Origin: Nitrospirillum sp034653275
Lineage (GTDB): Bacteria; Pseudomonadota; Alphaproteobacteria; Azospirillales; Azospirillaceae
Length of the DNA stretch: 64,000 bases
Direction of reading: 5' to 3'
Assembly: GCF_034653275.1 (NCBI RefSeq)
Contig: NZ_JAYEES010000004.1
Coordinates: 372,001 to 436,000 of the forward strand
The notes beneath the pieces were generated by a model, which had not been told where the DNA came from, made no database searches, and worked only from the letters and a program-made list of their open reading frames with translations. This document shows positions 46,480-54,585 of the stretch, one piece after another. The stretch's first letter is position 1, and the number at the start of each line of letters is the position of its first letter. The translations under genes were made by a program, and so were the position numbers.

Positions 46480-46836
46480 GGGGCTGCTTGGTACGCCGGT
46501 TGTCTCGGGGCGTCGCCCTTGGGCAACCGGCATGCCAAAACAAAAACACAATAAAAACAAATGATTGCAAAATCGCATCAAACAATTTTGCAACAAAACC
46601 GGCAATAACGGCCGGGCCCTGGGCAGGAAATGCCGGGGCGAATTTGCCGATTCATTTGCACGGTTGTTCCGCGATGACGGCCAATTCTGTAAAGAATCAA
46701 TGATTACAGCTCGGTAAAGATTGGTCCCCCGGTTGCGTTGGCGGCCGATGCGCGTGCGCGCACCCTTTGGAGGGGGCCGGGGGAAAGTCCAAGGCGGCCC
46801 CATCCAAGGTTTCTTCATCGGGGGAGACCTTTACCC
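46480..46836. other. AT-rich intergenic island with inverted repeats
   Basis: This 357-bp region between secDF and the first EF-hand paralogue includes a low-GC core (about 46530-46710). It contains a perfect 9-bp inverted repeat TTGCAAAAT (46565-46573)/ATTTTGCAA (46585-46593). An 8-bp inverted repeat GCCGGTTG (46495-46502)/CAACCGGC (46524-46531) lies just after secDF and may be its terminator. No gene is seen. The promoter for the downstream gene is probably here. Confidence 0.5.
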
Positions 46837-47838
46837 ATGAGCTCCATCGCCGCCTCGGGGTCCAGCCAGTCGCAGTACGCGGCCTGGCAGGCCCAATGGG
46901 CGTCGCGGACGCAGGCCTCGGCCGGCACCGACGACGCCAGTTCCTCGACCACCGCCACCGCCACGGGATCGTCCGCCGACGATGCCTCCGCCTTGCTGGG
47001 CGGCGGCGTCGCCAGCGGCATTTCCGGCAGCCCCTTCAGCCTGCAGATGCTGTCCCTGCTGCAAGGCATCGGCGACAGCGCCGACGGTGGCGGCGCGGGC
47101 ATCGCCGGCGGCCCGCCGCCGGGGCCACCACCCGGCCCGCCGCCCGGCGATGACGGCACCAGCGCCGGCACCGGCGCCAACGGCATCGACCCGCTGATGA
47201 GCCTGATGATGCAGACGGCCTTCGGCACGTCGGGCACCACCGGCACCTCCGGCGGCACGACCTCGACCGACGGCACCACCACCGCGTCCACTGATGGCAC
47301 CACGACGGACGGCATCTCCAAGCAGGCCTTCGAATCCGCCTTCGGCAGCGGCACGGGCGCCACGGAGCTGGCGGACAAGGTGTTCTCGCAACTGGACACC
47401 GACGGCAACGGCACGATCAGCCAGTCCGAGGCGCAGACCGCGCTGAAATCGGCGGGCGGCGGCCACCATGGCGGCGGTCATCACCACCACGGCGGGGGCG
47501 GCGGCGGCGTCGGCGCGTCCTCCAGCCAGCCGGCCTCCACCCTGCTCAGCGACACCAGCACGGACGACACCGACCCGACCTCGGCCGCCAGCATCCTGGG
47601 CGCCATGGATGAGACCTCGTCCTCCACCGCCACGACGGCCACGGCCAGCACCACGGCCGCCGGCGCCGCCCCGGGCACGGCGACGACCGGCGGCACCACC
47701 GCCACGGCCTCGTCCACCAGCGGCGCCGCCGGCACCAGCTTCACCTTCGATGGGGTCACCATCGACAGCAGCACGATGCTCAGCGGTTCGGCCCTGGCCT
47801 TCATGGCGCAGCTTCAGGGCCAACTGGCGGCCGCCTGA
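46837..47838 (+). CDS. Ser/Thr-rich EF-hand protein, tandem paralogue 1
   Basis: The 333 residues show conserved blocks joined by low-complexity Ser/Thr/Gly/Pro linkers: N-terminal GSSQSQYAAWQAQ, MLSLLQGIGDS near 70, FESAFGSGTGATELADKVFSQLDTDGNGTISQSEAQ near 165-200 (an EF-hand with loop DTDGNGTISQSE; longer than shown blocks are split here), and C-terminal FDGVTIDSSTMLSGSALAF then MAQLQG. A Gly/His run (GGHHGGGHHHHGG) lies between. There is no cysteine or signal peptide, and the composition resembles the exported flagellar proteins of this window. A His-rich metal-binding or secreted role is possible. No known family is recognised. Confidence 0.7.
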   Translation: MSSIAASGSSQSQYAAWQAQWASRTQASAGTDDASSSTTATATGSSADDASALLGGGVASGISGSPFSLQMLSLLQGIGDSADGGGAGIAGGPPPGPPPGPPPGDDGTSAGTGANGIDPLMSLMMQTAFGTSGTTGTSGGTTSTDGTTTASTDGTTTDGISKQAFESAFGSGTGATELADKVFSQLDTDGNGTISQSEAQTALKSAGGGHHGGGHHHHGGGGGGVGASSSQPASTLLSDTSTDDTDPTSAASILGAMDETSSSTATTATASTTAAGAAPGTATTGGTTATASSTSGAAGTSFTFDGVTIDSSTMLSGSALAFMAQLQGQLAAA

Positions 47839-48083
47839 GCCGGGGACGCCGGCCCCTGAAACAGGGGGGCGTCCAAGACCATGGTCCGGACCTGCAGCGG
47901 CGGCATGAAACCATGCCCCGCCGCATGTCCTTGCCGTTCTGTCGCGGGCGCGATCGTCGCGCGATTGCCTGGAACGGCGCTTGCTCCGGGGCGGCGGCGC
48001 GCGTCATCGACCGCGCCCTTGGGAACGCGGGGACCGGTTGGGGGAATCGCGCCCGAGGCCTACCCTCACGGGAGCGCACCCCC

Positions 48084-48926
48084 ATGACCTCCTCCATCTC
48101 TTCATCGGGTTCGTCCCAGTCGCTTTACAGCGCCTGGCTCGCCCAAATACAGACGGCGTCCACCAGCACATCGGCCGACGCCACATATACCGATGACACT
48201 GATACGACGACCAGCGGCACCGCCGCCGCCTCCAGCACGCCCAGCTTTCAGATGGGTGGCTTCCAGATGGATGGCGGCCTGTTAAGCATGCTGCAGGGCA
48301 TCGGCGGCGACAGCGATGGTGACGGCACTGATGGCACCGCCACCACGGCCTCCTCCTCCAGCAGCGGCGGCTCGGGTGATGCCCTGCTGAACCTACTGCT
48401 GCAGACCGCCAGCGGCACGTCCTCCTCCAGCGGTTCCACCAGCACGGACTCCACGTCTTCCGCCAGTTCCTCGTCCAGCACCACCACGTCGTCCGGCAGC
48501 GGCATCAGCGAAAGCGATTTCGAATCCGCCTTCGGCAGCGGAACGGGCAGCAAGGAGTTGGCGGACAAGGTCTTCTCCAGCCTCGATACCGATGGCGACG
48601 GAACGCTGAGCCAGTCTGAGGCGCAGTCGGCGCTGAAATCGCTATCGGGCGGCCAGGGCGCCGACGGCATGGGCCCGCCGCCGCCGGGTGGGTTCGATAT
48701 GGGCGACCCATCGTCGTTCAGCGATGGCACGCCCTCGACCTCATCCTCGACGTCGGGCACGTCCTCGACCGCCACCGCCAGCGACTCCGGTACGTCCACC
48801 AGCGGTACATCCAGCAGTGGCACCAGCAGCATCACCATCGATGGTGTCACCATCGACACCAGCACGATGCTCAGCGGCTCCGCCCTGGCCTTCATGGCGC
48901 AGTTGCAGGGCTCGATGGCGGCATAG
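48084..48926 (+). CDS. Ser/Thr-rich EF-hand protein, tandem paralogue 2
   Basis: The 280 residues share all conserved blocks with the previous gene: GSSQSLYSAWLAQ at the N-terminus, LLSMLQGIGGDSDGDG near 65, ESDFESAFGSGTGSKELADKVF near 140 followed by the EF loop DTDGDGTLSQSE, and C-terminal IDGVTIDTSTMLSGSALAF. The linkers differ almost completely, and the His run is absent. No signal peptide or cysteine is seen. GGGAG lies 10 nt before the start. The two genes are separated by 245 bp and each may have its own promoter. Calcium binding is inferred from the EF loop. Confidence 0.7.
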   Translation: MTSSISSSGSSQSLYSAWLAQIQTASTSTSADATYTDDTDTTTSGTAAASSTPSFQMGGFQMDGGLLSMLQGIGGDSDGDGTDGTATTASSSSSGGSGDALLNLLLQTASGTSSSSGSTSTDSTSSASSSSSTTTSSGSGISESDFESAFGSGTGSKELADKVFSSLDTDGDGTLSQSEAQSALKSLSGGQGADGMGPPPPGGFDMGDPSSFSDGTPSTSSSTSGTSSTATASDSGTSTSGTSSSGTSSITIDGVTIDTSTMLSGSALAFMAQLQGSMAA

Positions 48927-48936
48927 GCCCAAAAAC

Positions 48937-48972
48937 AAACGCCGCCCGACGGGTTGCCCCGGGGCGGCGTTT
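48937..48972. terminator. Bidirectional terminator between EF-hand paralogue 2 and rnd
   Basis: AAACGCCGCCC (48937-48947) and GGGCGGCGTTT (48962-48972) form a perfect 11-bp stem with A/T ends on both sides. It sits between the convergent EF-hand gene (stop 48926) and rnd (stop 49007). Confidence 0.85.
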
Positions 48973-49006
48973 GGCCTTGTCGTCAAACCGGCACGTCAGA
49001 CCGGCA

Positions 49007-50158
49007 TCAGCCCAGCTTCACCAGCTTGACCTTGCGGTTCTCCATGGCCAGGGCCAGCTTGCCATGCTTCAGCGCCAGGGCCTGGCTGCCGAACAGGTCG
49101 AAGCGCCAGCCGGTCATGGCCGGGACCTTGGCGTTGTCATCGGCGGCGATGGCCTCCAGGTCGGCGGCGTTGGCCACCAGGCGGCTGGCCACGTCCTCGT
49201 CATCGCACACCAGCTTCAGCAGCACGCGCAGCAGTTCCACCGTGGGCGCGATGCCGGCCGGCAACTCGGCGCGCGGCTCCGTCCGGGGCAGGGCGCTGTC
49301 GGGCAGGCCGCGCGCCTTCTCGATGGCCGCCAGGATTTCGGTGCCATAACGACCCGCGGCCATGCTGGGGCCCAGGCCGCGCGTGCGGCCCAGGTCGTCC
49401 ACCGTGCTGGGGGTGTGGGCGGCGATCTCCATCAGCGTCTCGTCGCGCACCACGCGGTTGCGCGGGATGTCCTTGCGCTGCGCCTCGCGCTCGCGCCAGG
49501 CGCACAACTCCTTCAGCACGGCGATGAAGCGCGGCTTGTCGGTGCGGGGCTTAAGCCGGCGCCAGGACTCGTCGGGGTCCTGGCGGTAGGTGTCAGGGCT
49601 GGTCAGGATGGCCATCTCATCGGCCAGCCATTCCTCGCGGCCCGTCTTGTCCAGGCGGCGGCGGATCTTCTCGTACGCCGGGCGCAGGTGGGTCACGTCC
49701 GACAGGGCGTAGGTCAGCTGCCGGTCGGTCAGCGGCCGGTTGGACCAGTCGGTGAAGCGACTGGACTTGTCGATGCGGGCGTTGGTCAGCTTGGTGATCA
49801 GCGTCTCATAGCCCACGCTGTCGCCGAAGCCGCAGACCATGGCCGCGACCTGGGTGTCGAACAGGGGGGTGGGGACGGCGCCGGTCAGGTTGAAGAAAAT
49901 CTCCAGGTCCTGGCGGGCGGCGTGGAAGACCTTCAGCACGGCGGGGTTGGCCAGCAGCGCGAACAGCGGCGACAGGTCGATGCCGTCGGCCAGCGGGTCG
50001 ATGGCGGCGGCCTCGTCGGGGCCGGCCACCTGCACCAGGCAGAGCTGCGGGTAGTAGGTCTTCTCCCGCATGAATTCGGTATCGACGGTGACGTACGCGG
50101 CGGAGGCCAGGCGGTCACAGAAGGCGGCGAGGTCGGCGGTATTGGTGATCAGCGTCAT
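49007..50158 (-). CDS. rnd: Ribonuclease D
   Basis: The 383-residue protein is a DEDDy 3'-5' exonuclease. It has VDTEFM near residue 26 (Asp and Glu), HAARQDLEIF near 82 (Asp) and a C-terminal YALSDVTHL near 148 (Tyr and Asp). An HRDC domain follows (about 205-290; LCAWREREAQRKDIPRNRV). RNase D trims tRNA 3' ends. The ATG at 50158 is chosen over the GTG at 50170 because it fits the family N-terminus (MTLITNTADL). It is divergent from aspS. Confidence 0.93.
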   Translation of the reverse strand: MTLITNTADLAAFCDRLASAAYVTVDTEFMREKTYYPQLCLVQVAGPDEAAAIDPLADGIDLSPLFALLANPAVLKVFHAARQDLEIFFNLTGAVPTPLFDTQVAAMVCGFGDSVGYETLITKLTNARIDKSSRFTDWSNRPLTDRQLTYALSDVTHLRPAYEKIRRRLDKTGREEWLADEMAILTSPDTYRQDPDESWRRLKPRTDKPRFIAVLKELCAWREREAQRKDIPRNRVVRDETLMEIAAHTPSTVDDLGRTRGLGPSMAAGRYGTEILAAIEKARGLPDSALPRTEPRAELPAGIAPTVELLRVLLKLVCDDEDVASRLVANAADLEAIAADDNAKVPAMTGWRFDLFGSQALALKHGKLALAMENRKVKLVKLG

Positions 50159-50367
50159 GGGGCACTTCACATACTATAGCTAAGCGCGCGTGCATAGGGC
50201 CCAAGGCCGGGCCGGTATGGAAAACCCGCATGGTCCGGCGGGCGAAGGCGCCCGCCCGTCTTGACAATCCGCCCCCGTCCGGCCCTAGTGTCCGCCGGTC
50301 CGTCAGTCCGCGTTTTCGCGGATCGGCGGCGCTATTGCCCAACCCGCACTCGTCAAGGCCCGGCCCC

Positions 50368-52188
50368 ATGCATCCCTATCGTACCCACACCTGCGGCGCC
50401 CTGCGTCAGGAAGACGCCGGCCAGACCGTCCGCCTCTCCGGCTGGATCCACCGCAAGCGTGACCACGGCCAACTGCTGTTCGTCGACCTGCGCGACAATT
50501 ACGGCCTGACCCAGTGCGTGATCGATATCGACAATCCGGGCTTCAAGGTGCTGGAATCCGCCCGCCTGGAATCGGTCATCACCGTGACCGGCCGCGTGGT
50601 GGCGCGCACCGCCGACACCATCAACGACAAGCTGCCCACCGGCCACATCGAGGTGAAGGCGGATGAGATCGTGGTGCAGAGTCTGGCCGACCAGCTGCCC
50701 CTGCAGGTGAACTCCGACCAGGACGCGGGCGAGGACATCCGCCTGCGCTACCGCTTCCTGGATCTGCGGCGCACCAAGATGCACCGCAACATCCACTTGC
50801 GGTCCAACGTCATCGCCTCGGCCCGCCGCCGCATGATCGAGGCCGGCTTCACCGAGTTCCAGACGCCCATCCTGACCTCGTCCTCGCCCGAGGGCGCCCG
50901 CGACTTCCTGGTCCCGGCGCGCAACCACCCGGGCAAGTTCTACGCCCTGCCGCAGGCGCCGCAGCAGTTCAAGCAGCTGCTGATGGTGGCGGGCTTCGAC
51001 CGCTATTTCCAGATCGCCCCCTGCTTCCGTGACGAGGACAGCCGCGCCGACCGCTCGCCCGGCGAGTTCTACCAGCTCGACTTCGAGATGAGCTACGTCA
51101 CGCAGGACGACGTGTTCGCCGCCATCGAGCCCGTCATCCACGGCATCTTCACCGAGTTCCGCGACTTCACCGGCGTCGCCAAGAGCGTCAGCCCCTATCC
51201 GTTCCCGCGCATCCCCTATGCCGAGAGCATGCTGAAGTACGGCAACGACAAGCCGGACCTGCGCAACCCGCTGGTGATCACCGACGTGTCGGCCGTGTTC
51301 CGCCGCGATGACGTGGAGTTCAAGGCCTTCCGCGGCGTGCTGGACAAGGGCGGCGTGGTCCGCTGCGTCAAGGCCCCGGCCGTGGGCGACAAGCCCCGCA
51401 GCTTCTTCGACAAGCTGAACGACTGGGCCCGTGGCCTGGGCGCGCCCGGCCTGGGCTACATCCTGTTCGAGAACGGCGCCGGCAAGGGCCCCATCGCCAA
51501 GTTCGTGCCCGAGGCGGCGCAGGTGGTGCTGCGTGAGCTGACCGGTGCCGTGGACGGCGACGCCGTGTTCTTCGTCTGCGACCTGGAAGGCCCTGCCGCC
51601 AAGCTGGCCGGCCAGGCCCGCACCCGCATCGGCGAAGAGTTGGACCTGATCGAGAAGGACGCCTTCCGCTTCTGCTGGATCGTCGACTTCCCGATGTACG
51701 AGAAGGATGAGGAGACGGGGAAGATCGACTTCTCCCACAACCCCTTCTCCATGCCGCAGGGCGGCCTGGAGGCCCTGACCGGCATGAACCCGCTGGACAT
51801 CAAGGCCTTCCAGTACGACATCGTCTGCAACGGCATCGAGCTGTCCTCGGGCGCCATCCGCAACCACAAGCCCGAGATCATGTACAAGGCGTTTGAGATC
51901 GCCGGCTATTCCGCCGAGGATCTCGAAACCCGCTTCGGCGGCATGCTCTCGGCCTTCAAGCTGGGCGCCCCGCCGCACGGCGGCTCCGCCCCTGGCATCG
52001 ACCGCATCGTCATGCTGCTGGCCGATGAACCCAACATCCGCGAGGTCATCGTCTTCCCGCTGAACCAGCGCGCCGAAGACCTGCTGATGCAGGCCCCCAA
52101 CGCCGTCGACACCGCGCGGCTGAAGGAACTGCACATCAAGCTCGACCTGCCCAAGCCCAAGATCACCACCGAGGCCAAGGAAGGCTGA
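50368..52188 (+). CDS. aspS: Aspartyl-tRNA synthetase
   Basis: The 606-residue class II synthetase attaches aspartate (and in many alphaproteobacteria possibly also mischarges tRNA-Asn) to tRNA. It has an N-terminal OB anticodon domain (GWIHRKRDHGQLLFVDLRD near 25), motif 2 CFRDEDSRADRSPGEFYQLD near 222, a bacterial insertion (GAD) domain, and motif 3 GSAPGIDRIVML near 538. The start at 50368 begins the OB domain (MHPYRTHTCG) and has AAGG about 9 nt upstream. Length is typical of bacterial AspRS. Confidence 0.97.
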   Translation: MHPYRTHTCGALRQEDAGQTVRLSGWIHRKRDHGQLLFVDLRDNYGLTQCVIDIDNPGFKVLESARLESVITVTGRVVARTADTINDKLPTGHIEVKADEIVVQSLADQLPLQVNSDQDAGEDIRLRYRFLDLRRTKMHRNIHLRSNVIASARRRMIEAGFTEFQTPILTSSSPEGARDFLVPARNHPGKFYALPQAPQQFKQLLMVAGFDRYFQIAPCFRDEDSRADRSPGEFYQLDFEMSYVTQDDVFAAIEPVIHGIFTEFRDFTGVAKSVSPYPFPRIPYAESMLKYGNDKPDLRNPLVITDVSAVFRRDDVEFKAFRGVLDKGGVVRCVKAPAVGDKPRSFFDKLNDWARGLGAPGLGYILFENGAGKGPIAKFVPEAAQVVLRELTGAVDGDAVFFVCDLEGPAAKLAGQARTRIGEELDLIEKDAFRFCWIVDFPMYEKDEETGKIDFSHNPFSMPQGGLEALTGMNPLDIKAFQYDIVCNGIELSSGAIRNHKPEIMYKAFEIAGYSAEDLETRFGGMLSAFKLGAPPHGGSAPGIDRIVMLLADEPNIREVIVFPLNQRAEDLLMQAPNAVDTARLKELHIKLDLPKPKITTEAKEG

Positions 52189-52263
52189 GGCTCAGGCTCT
52201 CAGGGTTGACATGAAGCGGGTGGCGTTCGAAGGGGCGCCGCCCGTTTTGTTTTGGGCTGAAGG

Positions 52264-52440
52264 CTACCGCCAGTCTTCCAGGCGCAGCCCAGGCGCGCGC
52301 GGGAATTCCCGGGTGTTGTGCGTGACCAGGACCAGGGCGCGCGCCAGCGCGTGGCCGGCGACCGGCACGTCATAGGGGCCGATGGGTGTGCAGGCGGCGG
52401 CCAGACGCGCCCGGATCAGCCCCGCCCGCCGGCGTGTCAC
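52264..52440 (-). pseudogene. C-terminal remnant of a VapC-type PIN toxin
   Basis: Read on the minus strand, the last 58 codons before TAG 52264-52266 spell the C-terminal third of a VapC/PIN protein. It includes TPIGPYDVPVAGHALARAL, with the PIN Asp in GPYD, then LVTHNTREF and the end PGLRLEDWR. The N-terminal two thirds are missing. The frame begins at the sulfotransferase stop codon, with only a GTG at 52438 as a possible start. It is a truncated toxin without its N-terminal catalytic Asp, so it should be inactive. Confidence 0.75.
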
Positions 52441-53123
52441 CCCGCGATGGTGGCCGCGTTGCGGAGGCAGGCCTTCCCGTAAAGCTCATACTCATCCGGG
52501 AACAGCTTTTCATAAACCGGCCGCCAGTGCGTGAGGTCGCTGTCCCGTTCGGTGGCGTTGCTGTGGGGCGGGGGCAAGGGGGGCTTGCCCAGCGCCGTGG
52601 CGAGGGCGTCGAGGGAGGCGGCATAGCGTTCCATGATGCCGACGAACACGAAATGCCGGTCGAAGAGCGTGTCCAGGTCCACCGCGCCGGGCGGCAGCGG
52701 CATCTGCCAGATGAAGGAATAGGGGTTGTTGCCCTGGGCCTGCGCCTCGGCCCGACGATGCAGCCAGACATCGAAGGCGGGATCGTCGGTCAGGTCCGGC
52801 TCGGGATAGCCGGCGCGCTTGCGCTTGTTCAGATAGAACCACTGCGACAGGAAGCGGTCGAAGGGATCGCGCAGGAAGGTGATGTGCTGCATCACCCCGG
52901 GATAGTACTGCCAGGCGCCGATGCCCCGCGCTCCGTTGAAATGGCCGTGGATGCAGGTTCCGCCGCGCAGGTCGTGCCGCGTCGGCGGCTCCGCGCGGTC
53001 GCGGTAATGGAACAGCAGGCTGTCCCCCGGGAACCAGGCCGCCAGCACCTCGCGCAGGCTGGAGCCGCCGGTCTTCGGGATGTGCAGGGAGATCAGCGGC
53101 GCGGTGGGGTCATAGGGCGGCAT
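52437..53123 (-). CDS. Sulfotransferase family protein
   Basis: The 228 residues contain the two PAPS-binding elements. The 5'-phosphosulphate loop is HIPKTGGSSLR at residues 14-24, and the 3'-phosphate site is FLRDPFDRFLSQW near 83. This subclass (HIPKTGG) resembles heparan or galactose sulfotransferase-like enzymes that act on glycans. It is probably cytoplasmic or Golgi-type-like in fold. The stop overlaps the start of the vapC remnant, suggesting that insertion of this gene destroyed the toxin gene. Substrate unknown. Confidence 0.85.
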   Translation of the reverse strand: MPPYDPTAPLISLHIPKTGGSSLREVLAAWFPGDSLLFHYRDRAEPPTRHDLRGGTCIHGHFNGARGIGAWQYYPGVMQHITFLRDPFDRFLSQWFYLNKRKRAGYPEPDLTDDPAFDVWLHRRAEAQAQGNNPYSFIWQMPLPPGAVDLDTLFDRHFVFVGIMERYAASLDALATALGKPPLPPPHSNATERDSDLTHWRPVYEKLFPDEYELYGKACLRNAATIAG

Positions 53124-53254
53124 GGGCAGGCAGGCGGCATCGGGGTCCAGGGATGGGGGCGAGGGCGAGAGTAACTGAAATCGGCGGCAAGGCCAGGGCG
53201 CGCCGCGGCCGCCGGATCGCCCGTGGGGGCCGCCGTCGCGGACGGCGTGCCGCG

Positions 53255-54391
53255 TTATCCCTCCTTGGGCCCCAGGAATTGCCGCGCGATGCGGAAGCCG
53301 AGGCGGTCGGTGTCGGCCAGGTTGGTGTTGCCCAGGATGATGATGGTCAGGTCATCATCCAGGAAACGCAGCAACAGGGTGTTGGCGCCCATGATGCGGC
53401 CGGGGCGTTGGGCGTAGCGATGGGGCCGGCCGCGCGCCTGAAGGTCGGAAACCCAGAGGCCGAAGCCGTATTCCTCCAGCACCGGGGTCAGCAGCTGGGC
53501 GCGCTGGGCGGGGGCCAGCAGGTCGCCGCCATACAGCGCGCGGGCGAAGGCGGCCAGATCAGGGGCGGTGGAATAGAGGCCGCCGGCGGCGTACCAGTTC
53601 TGCATATAGACCGGCATGTCGTGGGCCAGGTCCCGGTCGCCGTCCTTGTAATAGGTCGCGGCCAGGTTGGGCAGGATCAGATCCTGGCGCAGCAGGCCGG
53701 TCCGCGCCAGGCCCAGCGGGTCCAGGATGTCCTGGCGCAGCGCCTGTTCATAGGGCTGCCCCGTCACCGCCTCGATGACCTTGCCCAGGATGACGTAGTC
53801 GGCGTTGTTGTAGTCGAACGCGCTGCCCGGCGCCGTCACCAGGGGGCCGCTGGCGTAGCGATCCATCAGTTCGGTGCTGTCGTGGGGCAGCTGGTAGGCC
53901 GGCATGCCGATGCGCGCGGCGTCGGCGTAGCTGGTCAGGCCCTTGTCGAAGTTCTCGATGCCGGACGTATGGGTCAACAACTGGCGCAGGGTCACTTTGT
54001 CCGCCGCCGGTCCCTTGTAGGCCGGCAGATGGGTGCGGATAACGGCATCCAGCGACAGCCGGCCCCGGGCCGCCAGGCGCATCACCAGCGTGGCCGTGAA
54101 CAGCTTGGTGATGGAGGCGACGCGGTACAGGCCGTCCCGTCGGCAGGGCACCTGGAAGGACCGTTCGGCCAGGCCGTACGCCTCATGCAGCGCCACGGCG
54201 CCCTGATGCTCCACCAGCACCGTGCCGCTGAACCCCGTCTCCGCCACCTGGCTGGCGACGTAGGCCGCCAGACCGTCGCCGGCCGGCGCCGCCACAGCGG
54301 CCGGTGCCGGCGCATCGGCCCATGCCCTGAGCGGACCGCCCACCATGGCCCCGCCCAGCACCGCGTTGCCCAGGAATCTCCGCCTGTCCAT
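53255..54391 (-). CDS. Tat-exported serine hydrolase (beta-lactamase/class C family)
   Basis: The 378-residue protein starts with a Tat-like signal MDRRRFLGNAV and a hydrophobic stretch ending AWADA near 26. The hydrolase domain has the nucleophile motif SITK near 92, the Tyr motif YNNADY near 193, and HTSGIENF near 136. The family includes class C beta-lactamases, D-aminopeptidases and esterases. The GIM/HTG-like third motif is not clear, so antibiotic cleavage should not be assumed. It is likely periplasmic. It stands alone between the sulfotransferase and the TonB receptor. Confidence 0.87.
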   Translation of the reverse strand: MDRRRFLGNAVLGGAMVGGPLRAWADAPAPAAVAAPAGDGLAAYVASQVAETGFSGTVLVEHQGAVALHEAYGLAERSFQVPCRRDGLYRVASITKLFTATLVMRLAARGRLSLDAVIRTHLPAYKGPAADKVTLRQLLTHTSGIENFDKGLTSYADAARIGMPAYQLPHDSTELMDRYASGPLVTAPGSAFDYNNADYVILGKVIEAVTGQPYEQALRQDILDPLGLARTGLLRQDLILPNLAATYYKDGDRDLAHDMPVYMQNWYAAGGLYSTAPDLAAFARALYGGDLLAPAQRAQLLTPVLEEYGFGLWVSDLQARGRPHRYAQRPGRIMGANTLLLRFLDDDLTIIILGNTNLADTDRLGFRIARQFLGPKEG

Positions 54392-54585
54392 GCCGCCGCC
54401 CCGCGTTATGTCCAAAGGATCACGCCTACCACGCGCCGGGCCAAGAGGGAGGGGCCGGCCCCGCCGGCGCGGGGGGAGCCAGTTTGGGCGGGAGGCATTT
54501 GGCTTCGACTTTGAACAAGCCGCGGGACGCGCGCCCAGGCTTCCCCGCCCCGGGCTGACGCGCTCAGCACTCTTACCTCAACCCC

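Noticed and set aside
43966..46818. Very long open frame antisense to secDF
   Set aside because: High-GC coding sequence leaves antisense frames free of stops. Its composition is His/Gly/Gln-rich with no family resemblance, while the sense strand encodes a complete SecDF.
52370..52771. Minus-strand frame overlapping the sulfotransferase end considered as a separate gene
   Set aside because: It is a Pro/Arg/Ser-rich shadow of the sulfotransferase; the real extra coding signal there is the short VapC remnant in another frame.
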